Source: Streptomyces sp. NRRL S-87 (GTDB lineage Bacteria > Actinomycetota > Actinomycetes > Streptomycetales > Streptomycetaceae). From it: 64,000 bases of DNA. The stretch covers positions 1-64,000 of the forward strand of contig NZ_JOGB01000018.1 in the NCBI RefSeq assembly GCF_000719335.1, in the 5' to 3' direction. Of this stretch, positions 26,006 through 34,357 are shown piece by piece. The notes beneath the pieces are model-generated. The model saw only the letters and a list, made by a program, of their open reading frames with translations, did no database searches and was not told where the DNA came from. How positions within the stretch are numbered: the first letter of the stretch is position 1; each line of letters opens with the position of its first letter. Position numbers and translations under genes: made by a program.

Positions 26006-26023
26006 ACATCTGCTGCCAGATGT
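26006..26023. promoter_or_regulatory. Palindrome ACATCTG-n4-CAGATGT upstream of rbpA
   Basis: A perfect 7-bp inverted repeat with a 4-bp centre lies about 64 bp upstream of the sigma-R -35 box of rbpA. It is flanked on both sides by AAAACG. It could be an operator or a remnant terminator of the preceding gene; no regulator can be named. Confidence 0.4.
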
Positions 26024-26086
26024 GACAAAACGGGCATTGGTGGGTACAACAAGGGGCGGCACGACGGGCGACGCACGACCCGGAGC

Positions 26087-26113
26087 GGGAATCTATACCG
26101 CCGACCGGACGTT
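26087..26113 (+). promoter_or_regulatory. Sigma-R promoter of rbpA
   Basis: GGGAAT (26087-26092) is followed by exactly 18 nt and GTT (26111-26113), an exact fit to the sigma-R consensus GGGAAT-N18-GTT. The expected transcript would start near 26120, giving a leader of about 55 nt. rbpA of S. coelicolor is known to be induced by thiol-oxidative stress through sigma-R, so this element is expected here. Confidence 0.85.
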
Positions 26114-26174
26114 GACCGGATGACGACGACAGCGACACCTGTCCTGTGGGCGACAAGCCCGGGAGGCACGATTC

Positions 26175-26549
26175 ATGAGTGAGCGAGCTCTCCGCGGCAC
26201 GCGCCTCGTGGTTACCAGCTACGAGACGGACCGTGGCATCGATCTGGCCCCGCGCCAGGCGGTGGAGTACGCATGCCAGAACGGACATCGATTTGAGATG
26301 CCGTTCTCGGTTGAGGCGGAGATTCCGCCGGAGTGGGAGTGCAAGGCGTGCGGCGCCCAGGCACTCCTGGTGGACGGCGACGGGCCCGAGGAGAAGAAGG
26401 GCAAGCCCGCGCGAACGCACTGGGACATGCTCATGGAGCGGCGTACCCGCGAGGAGCTGGAAGAGGTGCTGGCCGAGCGGCTGGCCGTGCTCCGCTCCGG
26501 AGCCATGAACATCGCTGTGCACCCGCGGGACAGCCGCAAGTCCGCCTAA
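26175..26549 (+). CDS. rbpA: RNA polymerase-binding protein RbpA
   Basis: The product has 124 residues, the typical length. RbpA binds RNA polymerase and group 1/2 sigma factors and stabilises open complexes in actinobacteria. Visible parts are the N-terminal tail, a core with the potential zinc ligands C34, H38, C56 and C59, the basic linker EEKKGKPAR (72-80) and the sigma-interacting helix THWDMLMERRTREELEEVL (81-99) with the conserved arginines 89-90. ATG 26175 has GGGAGG 8 nt upstream. It has a perfect sigma-R promoter and a strong terminator, so it is a monocistronic unit. Confidence 0.97.
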   Translation: MSERALRGTRLVVTSYETDRGIDLAPRQAVEYACQNGHRFEMPFSVEAEIPPEWECKACGAQALLVDGDGPEEKKGKPARTHWDMLMERRTREELEEVLAERLAVLRSGAMNIAVHPRDSRKSA

Positions 26550-26568
26550 CCGCGTACGAAGCACATCA

Positions 26569-26613
26569 CGAGCCGAGGGCCGTACCACTTCCGGTGGCAC
26601 GGCCCTCGGCTCG
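26569..26613 (+). terminator. rbpA terminator
   Basis: A 15-bp perfect stem (26569-26583 with 26599-26613), extended inward by four more pairs after one mismatch, lies 19 nt after the rbpA stop. It is followed by TCGTGCT. It is one of the strongest terminators in the window. Confidence 0.9.
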
Positions 26614-26700
26614 TCGTGCTCGCACGGCCCGGCCCCGCACTACTCCCCGCACGCCCCGCATCCTCCGCGCACGACCCCGCATCCTCCGGGCACCTGCGCG

Positions 26701-26743
26701 AACGGCGCCGGGCCGCCCCGCTGCGGGGCGGCCCGGCGCCGTT
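26701..26743. terminator. 20-bp perfect hairpin after fxsA
   Basis: Positions 26701-26720 pair perfectly with 26724-26743 around a 3-nt loop. The hairpin lies 23 nt beyond the fxsA stop on the minus strand. It would also block readthrough from rbpA on the plus strand. Confidence 0.9.
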
Positions 26744-26766
26744 CGTCGCGCTCGGGGGTCAGGGGG

Positions 26767-27360
26767 TCAGGGGGTCAGCGGCGGGCGCGGGGGCTGGAAG
26801 GGGCCTGCGCCACCAGGTCCTGCGGGCGCGTCCTCGCGGACGACCTCGCCCTGCACGACCTTTCCGTCGGGGTAGTGGATCCGGGCCTGCTGGTACGCGC
26901 TGCCGAAGCCGCCCGGGGCGGCCGTGGCCAGCCGGCGCTGGAAGGCCCGGCCGAGCAGCTTCGCGATCCGCTCGCGGACGCCCGGAACCAGGCACAGCAG
27001 CCCGGCGGCGTCGGAGAGCAGGCCGGGCACCATCAGCAGCAGGCCGCCGAGCATCGTCATGCCGTTGCCGCTGCCGCCGCTCCGGCCCGGGGCGGCCGGG
27101 GCGCCGCCGGGGCCCGCCTCGGCGGCCCGGACGCCTTCCCGGAGGTTGGCGAACGCCCGCCGGCCGGCCCGCTTGATGACCACCGCGCCCAGCACCACCC
27201 CGCCCGCGAGCAGCGCGAACACGGTGAAGCCGCCGGCGGCCCGGGCGACCAGGGTCAGCAGCCAGATCTCCAGGACCGCCCACGCGACGACCGCGAGGGG
27301 CAGGAACGTACGGGCCCGGGAACGCCTGGGAGCCGTCGGGGAGGAAATGCCGCTCATCAT
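26767..27360 (-). CDS. fxsA: FxsA-family membrane protein
   Basis: The product has 197 residues. Two N-terminal membrane segments (LPLAVVAWAVLEIWLLTLVA and FTVFALLAGGVVLGAVVIKR) are followed by a third (MLGGLLLMVPGLLSDAAGLL), whose PGxxSDxxGLLxLxP pattern is the FxsA signature. The last 60 residues are soluble. E. coli FxsA influences exclusion of phage T7 in F-plasmid strains; the Streptomyces role is unknown. Two adjacent ATGs (27360 and 27357) are possible starts, neither with a good ribosome site. The ppm1 gene lies 55 bp upstream on the same strand. Confidence 0.9.
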   Translation of the reverse strand: MMSGISSPTAPRRSRARTFLPLAVVAWAVLEIWLLTLVARAAGGFTVFALLAGGVVLGAVVIKRAGRRAFANLREGVRAAEAGPGGAPAAPGRSGGSGNGMTMLGGLLLMVPGLLSDAAGLLCLVPGVRERIAKLLGRAFQRRLATAAPGGFGSAYQQARIHYPDGKVVQGEVVREDAPAGPGGAGPFQPPRPPLTP

Positions 27361-27415
27361 GCACTCAAGTGTGCCGGGAGCGCCGCCGGAGCGGGATAAA
27401 GGCCGGTCGGGAGGG

Positions 27416-28231
27416 TCAGCGGCCGGAGGGGCGCCCGGGGCCGGAGGGGCGGCCGAGCAGCTTGCCCGCCCGGGTGGTCAGCCCCCAGGCGGTGACGCGC
27501 CACAGCGCCTCGACCACGATGTCGCGACTCATCTTGCTGTCGCCGAACTCGCGCTCGACGAACGTGATCGGCACCTCCACCACATGGAAGCCGGCCTCCA
27601 CCGACCGCCGGGCGAGGTCGACCTGGAAGCAGTAGCCCTGCGAGGCGACCCGGTCGAGGCCGAGGCCCTCCAGGGTCTCGCGGCGGAACGCCCGGTAGCC
27701 GCCGGTCACGTCCCGGATCGGGACGTCGAGCATCAGGCGGGAGTAGGTGCTGCCGCCGCGCGAGAGGAGCTTGCGGTGCGCGGGCCAGTTGACCACCCGG
27801 CCGCCCGGCACCCAGCGCGAGCCCAGGACCAGGTCCGCGCCCTTGAGCGCGGTCAGCAGGCGGGGCAGTTCCTCGGGCTGGTGGGAGCCGTCGGCGTCCA
27901 TCTCCACCAGCACGCCGTAGCCCTGCTCCAGGCCCCAGCGGAAGCCGGCCAGGTAGGCGGCGCCGAGGCCCTCCTTGCCCTTGCGGTGCAGCACCTGGAC
28001 GTGGTCGTCCTCGGCCGCGATCTCGTCCGCGATCTTGCCGGTGCCGTCGGGGCTGTTGTCGTCCGCGACCAGGACGTGCGCGTCGGGGACCGCCGCGCGG
28101 ACCCGGTCGACGATCGGCCTGATGTTCTCCGCCTCGTTGTAGGTCGGGATGATCACCAGGGTCGTGCCGAGCGGCCCGTACTTCCTCTCCCGGGCTCCGC
28201 CCGGGGGGACTCCCACACCGCCGTCGCTCAC
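27416..28231 (-). CDS. ppm1: Polyprenol-phosphate mannose synthase Ppm1
   Basis: The product has 271 residues and is a family-2 glycosyltransferase of the DPM1 type: IIPTYNEAENI at 28-38, ADDNSPDGTG at 56-65, the metal site D112-A-D114 (MDADGSHQPEEL) and the C-terminal QVDLARR and EREFGDSKM motifs. It transfers mannose from GDP-mannose to polyprenyl phosphate at the membrane. In S. coelicolor this donor serves protein O-mannosylation, which is also needed for phiC31 infection. It has no membrane domain of its own. The GTG start sits 5 nt behind AAGGGG. Confidence 0.93.
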   Translation of the reverse strand: MSDGGVGVPPGGARERKYGPLGTTLVIIPTYNEAENIRPIVDRVRAAVPDAHVLVADDNSPDGTGKIADEIAAEDDHVQVLHRKGKEGLGAAYLAGFRWGLEQGYGVLVEMDADGSHQPEELPRLLTALKGADLVLGSRWVPGGRVVNWPAHRKLLSRGGSTYSRLMLDVPIRDVTGGYRAFRRETLEGLGLDRVASQGYCFQVDLARRSVEAGFHVVEVPITFVEREFGDSKMSRDIVVEALWRVTAWGLTTRAGKLLGRPSGPGRPSGR

Positions 28232-28530
28232 TGATACCCCTTATCGCGTCCGTTCACAGCAGTCCCACCTTAGCGAGACGTGGTGGGGGCGGAGCGGATC
28301 GGGGCCCGGAGTCCTTCGGGCCGGTCCGGCTCCCCCACCGGCTGCGGGCGGCCGTGACCGTTGTCTACTGGACGGCCGGGCCCCACCCGGGTCGCACCGC
28401 CGGCCCGGCGAAACCTTCCCTCGCCCCCGAGGCGCGGGCGCGCTGAACGTGCGGGTTCGACCGGTCCGGACGTCCTGTGGTGGACCGGGCAGAACCTACC
28501 CGCGGACCGGCAGTCGCTGTCAACACGCCT

Positions 28531-28564
28531 CTGACCAGCGGATCTCCGCGAAGCGCCTGGTCAG
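28531..28564 (-). terminator. Inverted repeat after the amidohydrolase gene
   Basis: CTGACCAG (28531-28538) and CTGGTCAG (28557-28564) form a perfect 8-bp stem. The gene-free stretch 28232-28632 otherwise holds the unidentified promoter of ppm1 and GGACCGG-type short repeats. Confidence 0.5.
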
Positions 28565-28632
28565 TGCGGAGGCCCGGGCGGGCAGCGCCCCGGCCCGGGC
28601 CACGTCGTTCGGCGCAGCGGCCCCTACCGGGA

Positions 28633-30276
28633 TCACTCCTGTGGGCGTACGTAGACCGTCCGGCCGCCCACCACGGTCGCCAGGCACTCCGGCAGCTCCC
28701 GGCCGGGGGTGAGGTCGGGCAGGCCGGGGGTGCCCGAGCGGGGGTCCGTGGACCAGCGGGCGACCCGGTCGTCGGGGGCCTGCACGACGAGTTCGTCGGT
28801 GCGCCAGACCGCGTAGTCGGCCGGGGCCCCGGGCACCAGGACGCCGGCGTCGTCGCGGCCGAGGGCGCGCCAGCCGCCGCGGGTGTGCGCGGTGAAGGCG
28901 GCCCGTACGGAGACCCGGTGCTCGGGCGTGCGGTGGAACGCGGCCGCCCGCACGGTGCCCCACGGGTCGAGCGGGGTGACCGGGGCGTCCGAGCCGAAGG
29001 CCAGCGGCACGCCGGCGCGCAGCAGGGCCGCGTACGGGTTGAGGGTCCGGGCCCGGTCGGCACCCAGGCGCTCGGCGTACATGCCCTCCTCGCCGCCCCA
29101 GTACGCGTCGAAGGCCGGCTGCACCGAGGCGGTCAGGCCCAGCTCCGCGAAGGCGGCGATGGTCTCGGGGGTCATCATCTCCGCGTGCTCGACGCGGTGC
29201 CGGGCGGCCCGGATCCGGGCGGTGCCGAGCTTCTCGGCGGCGGCCCGCATGCCGTCGACCACGGCGGTGACGGCGGCGTCGCCGATGGCGTGGAACCCGG
29301 CCTGGAGACCGGCCTCGGTGCAGGCGGCCACGTGCGCGGCCACGTCGGCGGCGGACAGGTACGCCGTGCCGGTGTGCGGGGCGTCGAGGTACGGGTCGTG
29401 CAGGCAGGCGGTGTGGGAGCCGATGGCCCCGTCGACGAAGAGGTCACCGGCCGCGCCGACGGCGCCGAGCTCGCGGGCGCGGGCGGCGTCCTGCTCGGCC
29501 CAGTAGCCGTGGACGCGGACCCCGGGCTCGGTGGCGGCCAGCTCCAGCAGGGCGGTGAAGTCCTCGGGCGAGGAGATGGTCGGGCCGCCGCACTCGTGGA
29601 CCGAGCCGATGCCGAGGGAGGCGGCCCGGGCCAGGGCGGCCCGCTGGGCCTCGGTGCGCTGGGCCGGGGTGACGGCGGCGAAGGCGGCGTCCCGGACGGC
29701 GTGGTGGGCGTCCCGGGTCAGCGGCCCGCCGTCCTCGAAGCCGTCGCGGTCGCGGACGCCGGGGACGAGGTCCAGCAGGGCGGTGGTGGCCACGGCGGAG
29801 TGCACGTCGATGCGGCTGAGGTAGAGCGGGCGGCCGCCGGTGGCGGCGTCCAGCTCGTCGCGGCGGGGGGCCCGGCGCTCCGGCCAGCGGGCTGCGTCCC
29901 AGCCGTGGCCGAGCAGGACCCGGTCGCCGGGCCGCTGGTCCGCGTACGCGGATACGAGCTCCAGGGCCCGGCCGAGGGTGGGGGCGTCGGACAGGTCGAG
30001 CCCGGTCAGGGCGAGTCCGGTGGCGGTGGTGTGCACGTGGGCGTCGGTGAACGCGGGGGTGACCAGCGCGCCGTCGAGGTCGACGACCTCGTCGGCCGCC
30101 TCGGCGAAGGCGTCCGCGGCGCCCTCGGAGCCCACCCAGGCGATGTGGCCGCGCTCGACGACCATCGCGGTGGCGAAGGGGTCGGCGGGGCTGTGCACCT
30201 CTCCCCTGCGCAGCAGGACGGTGCGGTGGGGTGCGTCGGCGGGGGTGTCCGCGGGGGTGGTGGCGCGCTGGGTCAT
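28633..30276 (-). CDS. YtcJ-like metal-dependent amidohydrolase
   Basis: The product has 547 residues with an amidohydrolase-superfamily barrel. The first metal motif is FTDAHVH with H80 and H82. Later come HECGGP, FHAIGDAAV, RHRVEHAEMM and the C-terminal metal aspartate in AFGSDAPVTPLDPW. Length and motifs fit the YtcJ/LAF3 group, whose substrates are mostly unknown N-acyl or amide compounds. There is no signal peptide. It follows an Lrp-type regulator by 66 bp on the same strand, so the two may be one unit with the regulator controlling the amidohydrolase. Confidence 0.88.
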   Translation of the reverse strand: MTQRATTPADTPADAPHRTVLLRRGEVHSPADPFATAMVVERGHIAWVGSEGAADAFAEAADEVVDLDGALVTPAFTDAHVHTTATGLALTGLDLSDAPTLGRALELVSAYADQRPGDRVLLGHGWDAARWPERRAPRRDELDAATGGRPLYLSRIDVHSAVATTALLDLVPGVRDRDGFEDGGPLTRDAHHAVRDAAFAAVTPAQRTEAQRAALARAASLGIGSVHECGGPTISSPEDFTALLELAATEPGVRVHGYWAEQDAARARELGAVGAAGDLFVDGAIGSHTACLHDPYLDAPHTGTAYLSAADVAAHVAACTEAGLQAGFHAIGDAAVTAVVDGMRAAAEKLGTARIRAARHRVEHAEMMTPETIAAFAELGLTASVQPAFDAYWGGEEGMYAERLGADRARTLNPYAALLRAGVPLAFGSDAPVTPLDPWGTVRAAAFHRTPEHRVSVRAAFTAHTRGGWRALGRDDAGVLVPGAPADYAVWRTDELVVQAPDDRVARWSTDPRSGTPGLPDLTPGRELPECLATVVGGRTVYVRPQE

Positions 30277-30342
30277 GCGGAACAGTCTCGCGCCTTCGTG
30301 GGGCGGCGAGGACGTCGGGGGCCCGGTTCGCGCCGGTTCGCG

Positions 30343-30792
30343 TCAGATGCGGGGCGGGCGGGCTTCGTAAGGCGTCGACAGCACGACGGTGGTCCGGCTC
30401 GACACCCCGGCGAGGTGGCGGATCCGGCCCAGCAGGTCCTCGAGTTCGAGCGGGGTCGCCACGCGCACCTTGAGGATGTAGTTCTCGTCGCCGGCCACGC
30501 TGTGGCAGGCCTCGATCTCGGGCACTCCGGCCAGCCGCTCCGCGATGTCGTCGGGGGCACTGGGGTCGAAGGGCTTGACCGAAATGAACGCCGTCAGGGG
30601 CAGCCCGACGGCCTCCGGGTCCACGACGGCCGCGTACCCGCGGATGACACCGCGCTGCTCCAGGCGGCGTACTCGTTGGTGGACCGCCGACGTCGACAGG
30701 CCGGTGGCCTTGCCGAGGTCCGTGTAGCTCATCCGCCCGTCTCTGACGAGCAGCTCCACGATCTGACGGTCCAACTCCTCCATTGCGCTCAT
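30343..30792 (-). CDS. Lrp/AsnC-family regulator (next to the amidohydrolase)
   Basis: The product has 149 residues. The N-terminal helix-turn-helix is LDRQIVELLVRDGRMSYTDL with GLSTSAVHQRVRRLEQRGVI, and the C-terminal RAM ligand/oligomerisation domain includes ACHSVAGDENYILKVRVATP. The start at ATG 30792 is followed by a second ATG three codons later. It is divergent from the 30998 gene (205-bp gap) and upstream of the amidohydrolase gene. Lrp proteins usually sense amino acids; the ligand is not predictable here. Confidence 0.92.
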   Translation of the reverse strand: MSAMEELDRQIVELLVRDGRMSYTDLGKATGLSTSAVHQRVRRLEQRGVIRGYAAVVDPEAVGLPLTAFISVKPFDPSAPDDIAERLAGVPEIEACHSVAGDENYILKVRVATPLELEDLLGRIRHLAGVSSRTTVVLSTPYEARPPRI

Positions 30793-30997
30793 AGCGGCCC
30801 AACCTATGTCCCCGGGACCCCCCGGGCACAGTGTCGACGGCGCCGAAGTGGCACCTGCGGCGGGCATGTGACCAATACCACAGGGGTATGTAGGCGTACG
30901 CCGGGGTGTCGTGGTTACTCGTGCGCGGTGGCGGGAAGTGCTTGCTGTGGCCGAGGCCCGAACCGTCTGCCCGGCCCACCCAAGGGGGAGTACATCC

Positions 30998-31414
30998 ATG
31001 CCGAACACCAAGCGCGCCGGTCGCACCGAGCCGGAGCCCCTCGATATCGACGACCTCGTCGAGGACGACGAACCGGACTTTGATTCCTTCGAGATCCACC
31101 ACGCGACCTGCCCCGACTGCGGGCAGGCCATCGCGCTCGTCGCCGACGAGGAGTTCCTGCCGGAGCACGCGCTCTGCCTGACGCCGTGGAACCCGTTCGG
31201 GCTCACGGTGTGCCGCGGCACCGGCCGTCCCGCCGTGGAGGCGGAGCCCGCGGACCCCACCGGCGCCGAGGAGCTGGAGCCCGTCGTCCTGCTGTCCCTG
31301 CCGCAGGGCCTCGACTGGCGCAACCAGCCGTTCTCGCACGTGGGCGGCCCCGGTTCGCGGCCCGTCAGGATGCAACTGCCGCCGCAGCACCGGCAGCACG
31401 TCAAGGCCGCCTGA
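30998..31414 (+). CDS. Small acidic protein with one CxxC motif, function unknown
   Basis: The product has 138 residues. An acidic stretch (LDIDDLVEDDEPDFDSF) precedes CPDCG at C38-C41, with two more cysteines near residues 60 and 72, so a single zinc site is possible. ATG 30998 has GGGGGAG with a 7-nt spacer. No family is recognised. It is divergent from the Lrp-type gene and ends at a bidirectional terminator. Confidence 0.75.
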   Translation: MPNTKRAGRTEPEPLDIDDLVEDDEPDFDSFEIHHATCPDCGQAIALVADEEFLPEHALCLTPWNPFGLTVCRGTGRPAVEAEPADPTGAEELEPVVLLSLPQGLDWRNQPFSHVGGPGSRPVRMQLPPQHRQHVKAA

Positions 31415-31429
31415 ACGCCGGTCGGTTCG

Positions 31430-31454
31430 GGGCCGGGGGCAGGGCCCCCGGCCC
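31430..31454. terminator. Bidirectional terminator
   Basis: A perfect 11-bp stem (31430-31440 with 31444-31454) with a 3-nt loop lies between the convergent genes ending at 31414 and 31464. It can serve both. Confidence 0.85.
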
Positions 31455-31463
31455 GCCGCGCGC

Positions 31464-32555
31464 TCACCAGTAGGTGCCGTCCACCATGGCGGCCAGGCTG
31501 GCGTGGTGGAGGATGAGGCCGTCGGGGTCGGCGGGCAGCTCGACCTCGCCGAAGTACGCCTGCCGGTACGCGATCCGCAGCATGACGATCGCATGCCGCA
31601 GGGCGGCGTACAGCGTGTGGAACTCCATGGCGCGCGGGGTGTGGCCGGTGAGTTCGGCGTACCGGGACTCGATGTCCTCGCGGCGCAGGAAGTCCGGCAG
31701 TCCCGTCTGGCCGAAGGACACGGTCAGGTCCTGGAAGAACCGGTGCAGGTACACGGTCCAGCCCAGGTCGACCTCGCGGGGCGCGTACGCCGCCATCTCC
31801 CAGTCGAGCACGGCGGCGGGCTCGAAGCCGTCGTAGACGATGTTGCCGATGCGGGCGTCGCCCCAGCACAGGACGGCCGGCCCCTCGTCGGCGGGCCAGA
31901 GCGCGTCGAGCCGGTCGAAGGCCCGCTCGATGAGCGGGGAGCGGGCGAGTCCCCTCACCACCCAGGCGTAGTAGGCGCGTTGGGCCTCGACGTGCCTGCG
32001 CAGCGGGCTGCCGGTGCCCTCGGGGAGCAGGAACGCGGCCTCCTCGGCCGGGAACCGGTCGTGCAGCCGGGCGAGGACGGAGACGCTCGCCTCCTGGAGG
32101 CGGGCGCGTTCGGCATCGGTGGCGGAGTGCAGCCAGTTGCCCTCGTAGGTGTACGGCATGACGTCCGGCGGGACCCGGCCCTCTGCGCGGTCCATCACGA
32201 AGAACGGCGCCCCGAGCGGCTCGGGGTCCTCCTCCAGCCAGCGCACCGTGGGCACCGGGACGTCGGTGTGCCGGGCCACCAGGCTCATGACCCGGTACTG
32301 GCGGGCCATGTCGTAGGTCGGGAAGACCGTGTAGGCGGCGGGGTCCGCGGCCAGCCGCAGGGCGCAGGAGCGCACCGGGGCGTCGGGGTGGTCGACGGCG
32401 AGGAGCAGGGTCTCGCTGGACATGCCGTTGGAGCCGGGCACGCTGATGTCGGTGACCCGGGCGCCGGGCAGGTGCCGGCCGAGCCAGGCCTCCAGCCGGC
32501 GGCCGAGCTCCTCCGGCGCGCGCGTGGAGGTGCGGGGGCGGGGGGCGGTTGCCAT
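31464..32555 (-). CDS. Aminoglycoside-phosphotransferase-fold protein (phosphotransferase family)
   Basis: The product has 363 residues with an APH/choline-kinase fold. The catalytic loop is CWGDARIGNIVYDG (the usual HGD replaced by WGD) and the metal motif is VLDWEMAAYAPREVDLGW. This subgroup occurs near acyl-CoA dehydrogenases and lipid-type enzymes rather than with antibiotic resistance, so a small-molecule kinase for a lipid or alcohol substrate is more likely than aminoglycoside resistance. ATG 32555 is used. It lies 67 bp downstream of the DUF7064-like gene on the same strand. Confidence 0.85.
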   Translation of the reverse strand: MATAPRPRTSTRAPEELGRRLEAWLGRHLPGARVTDISVPGSNGMSSETLLLAVDHPDAPVRSCALRLAADPAAYTVFPTYDMARQYRVMSLVARHTDVPVPTVRWLEEDPEPLGAPFFVMDRAEGRVPPDVMPYTYEGNWLHSATDAERARLQEASVSVLARLHDRFPAEEAAFLLPEGTGSPLRRHVEAQRAYYAWVVRGLARSPLIERAFDRLDALWPADEGPAVLCWGDARIGNIVYDGFEPAAVLDWEMAAYAPREVDLGWTVYLHRFFQDLTVSFGQTGLPDFLRREDIESRYAELTGHTPRAMEFHTLYAALRHAIVMLRIAYRQAYFGEVELPADPDGLILHHASLAAMVDGTYW

Positions 32556-32622
32556 GCGGTGGTTCCCCTCAGCTGGTGACGGCGGGTCGGGAGTGGCGCC
32601 TCGGTGGGGGGTGGCGGGCCGG

Positions 32623-33756
32623 TCAGGGGGCCACGGAGTCGTAGCCGGTGAAGCCGCTCGGGTCGTGGCGGCCGAAGCTGCCGTGCTCGAAGATCCCGTA
32701 GCCGACCCGCCCTTCGAGGGTGAAGCGGGCCGAGTGGTCGGTGACGCCGAAGGCCGCCATGGGGTGGGCGGACGGGTCGGACAGGTCGTACGTGCGCCGG
32801 TCGGTCCAGCCGCGGCCCTGCCAGCTGCCGTGCTGCCAGTCCGCGGCGGGCGGGTAGCCGGCGCCGACCGCCAGCGGCGAGGAGGCCAGGACCTCCACCC
32901 CGAGTTCGAGGGGCTTGCGGGCGGGGTCCGTCAGGTGGACCACGGCGCGCTCGGGGTGGCGGGTGCCGGGGCGGTAGGTGATGTCGGTGTGCGGCCAGCC
33001 CAGCTGTACGTCGCCCCGCCCGCCGCCGTCGGGGTGCACCATCAGGGCCTCGCTGAGCGAGCGGTGGCCGTCGGCGTCCTCCTGGGCGATGACCATCACG
33101 AAGCGGTCCTCGAAGCGGGCCGGGATCCAGAGCCAGTGGAAGCCGTCGGGCCGGTGCTCCTCGGCGGCGCGGCCGCCGTCCTCACCGGGGACGGGCCGGA
33201 CGCCCCAGCTGCGGTCGCGGGTGCCGGTCCACTCCCCCGCGGCCAACCGGATCTCCTCGCCCCGGGCCCGTATCCAGCCGGTGGCCGAGCCGGCCTGGAC
33301 GAAGCGGCGGCCCTCCAGCATGAGCCGGTCGCCGCGCCGCTGGACGTGGTGCGGCTCCCAGACGGCCGGGAAGTCGGCGGTCCAGGCGATCTCGTACGAG
33401 AGGCCGTCGGGGTCCGCCGGATCGGCCTCGCAGCGCAGGGTGAACCGCTTGAGGGGCTCGTCCACGGTGATGCGCAGCGGGCCGGTGGAGAGGTCCAGGC
33501 GGTCGTCGCCGAGGGCGTCGGAGGCGCGGACCGCGAGGAGGTCGTCCCCGAGGCGCAGGGTGGCGTAGGCGTCGATCACGCCGGTGTTGGGGTAGACGCC
33601 GAGGCCGAGGACGAGCACGGCGCGGCCGGCGTGGTCGAAGACGTGGAAGATGCAGCGGTCGTAGGCGTTGCGGTCGCCGGTGGCGACGTGCTTCATCGAC
33701 AGCGGCACCTGGTGGATCGGGTACTCGTCAAGGGCGACGGGACGGTCCGCGGGCAC
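32623..33756 (-). CDS. Conserved beta-rich protein (DUF7064/7065-like)
   Basis: The product has 377 residues, largely beta-strand, with RDRSWGVRP and HWLWIPARFEDRFVMVIAQE in the middle. I associate this with uncharacterised proteins found beside phosphotransferases and acyl-CoA enzymes. No catalytic residues can be named. GTG 33756 follows AGGAGGT with a 7-nt spacer. A TetR-type palindrome lies 38 bp upstream, so the operon (this gene plus the phosphotransferase) is probably repressed by a TetR protein encoded elsewhere. Confidence 0.75.
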   Translation of the reverse strand: MPADRPVALDEYPIHQVPLSMKHVATGDRNAYDRCIFHVFDHAGRAVLVLGLGVYPNTGVIDAYATLRLGDDLLAVRASDALGDDRLDLSTGPLRITVDEPLKRFTLRCEADPADPDGLSYEIAWTADFPAVWEPHHVQRRGDRLMLEGRRFVQAGSATGWIRARGEEIRLAAGEWTGTRDRSWGVRPVPGEDGGRAAEEHRPDGFHWLWIPARFEDRFVMVIAQEDADGHRSLSEALMVHPDGGGRGDVQLGWPHTDITYRPGTRHPERAVVHLTDPARKPLELGVEVLASSPLAVGAGYPPAADWQHGSWQGRGWTDRRTYDLSDPSAHPMAAFGVTDHSARFTLEGRVGYGIFEHGSFGRHDPSGFTGYDSVAP

Positions 33757-33793
33757 GGTCGGCACCTCCTGGGGGCGGGCGGGCGAGCAGATA

Positions 33794-33846
33794 TGACGGT
33801 ACGTCAGATTCGCTGCGGGCGACCATACTCGTGTCACCCGCTGACA
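33794..33846. promoter_or_regulatory. Two palindromes upstream of the 33756 gene: TetR-like operator and TGTCA-n5-TGACA
   Basis: TGACGGTACGTCA (33794-33806) is a perfect TGACG-n3-CGTCA palindrome of the kind bound by many TetR regulators of lipid genes. TGTCA-n5-TGACA (33832-33846) is a second perfect palindrome 26 bp further on. Both lie in the spacer before the minus-strand operon. Confidence 0.6.
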
Positions 33847-33999
33847 GGAATCCCGCGGCCGGATCGCGTGGGGCCGCCGCTCGCCCCCGTGTCCGCCCGC
33901 CCCCGCCCGGCGCCGCGGGGCGCTGGGCGGGGACGGGTCGAACCTATGGGCGCCCGCCCCGGGGTGTTACCTGGGTGGCGAGCGCCGCGTTGGCCGGTC

Positions 34000-34251
34000 A
34001 TGACGATGCTTCACTCCGAGCCCAGCACCGGGCGGCGCCGCCGGCCGACGCCCCCGGGATACGAAGAATCGGTTCGGCGCAACGGCAGCCCCGCCGCGGC
34101 AGCCCCGCCGCACCCCGCCGACCCGCCGATCTACCGGGCGCTGCTGGCCCGTTGGACGGCGGACGGGCGCACCCTGCCGGGCCGCCGGGACCCCGAGTGG
34201 GCCCGGCTCACGTCGTCCCCCGTCTGGCCGGGCGGCGGCCAGCCACGCTGA
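34000..34251 (+). CDS. Short conserved actinobacterial protein, function unknown
   Basis: The product has 83 residues and is basic and proline-rich. The conserved-looking core is IYRALLARWTADGRTLPGRR followed by DPEWARL. No enzyme motif is present. The ATG at 34000 lacks a clear ribosome site, and an ATG two codons later is an alternative. It ends before a strong bidirectional terminator. Confidence 0.6.
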   Translation: MTMLHSEPSTGRRRRPTPPGYEESVRRNGSPAAAAPPHPADPPIYRALLARWTADGRTLPGRRDPEWARLTSSPVWPGGGQPR

Positions 34252-34289
34252 GCCGGGCCCCGGAGCCCGGGGCGGGCCCGCCCCGAACG

Positions 34290-34322
34290 CGTACGGCCCC
34301 GCCGGGAGGGCGGGGCCGTACG
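34290..34322. terminator. Bidirectional terminator
   Basis: A perfect 14-bp stem (34290-34303 with 34309-34322) with a 5-nt loop lies between the convergent small gene and the acyl-CoA dehydrogenase gene. Confidence 0.88.
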
Positions 34323-34357
34323 GGGCCGGTCCCGGCGGCGGGACGGCGCGGGGTGCG

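Noticed and set aside
28232..28632. Possible additional gene in the gap between ppm1 and the amidohydrolase
   Set aside because: Frames there are short or antisense. Only an inverted repeat and the ppm1 upstream region can be supported.
31464..32555. Aminoglycoside resistance phosphotransferase
   Set aside because: The catalytic motif is WGD rather than HGD and the neighbours are lipid-type genes. The fold alone does not support a resistance role.
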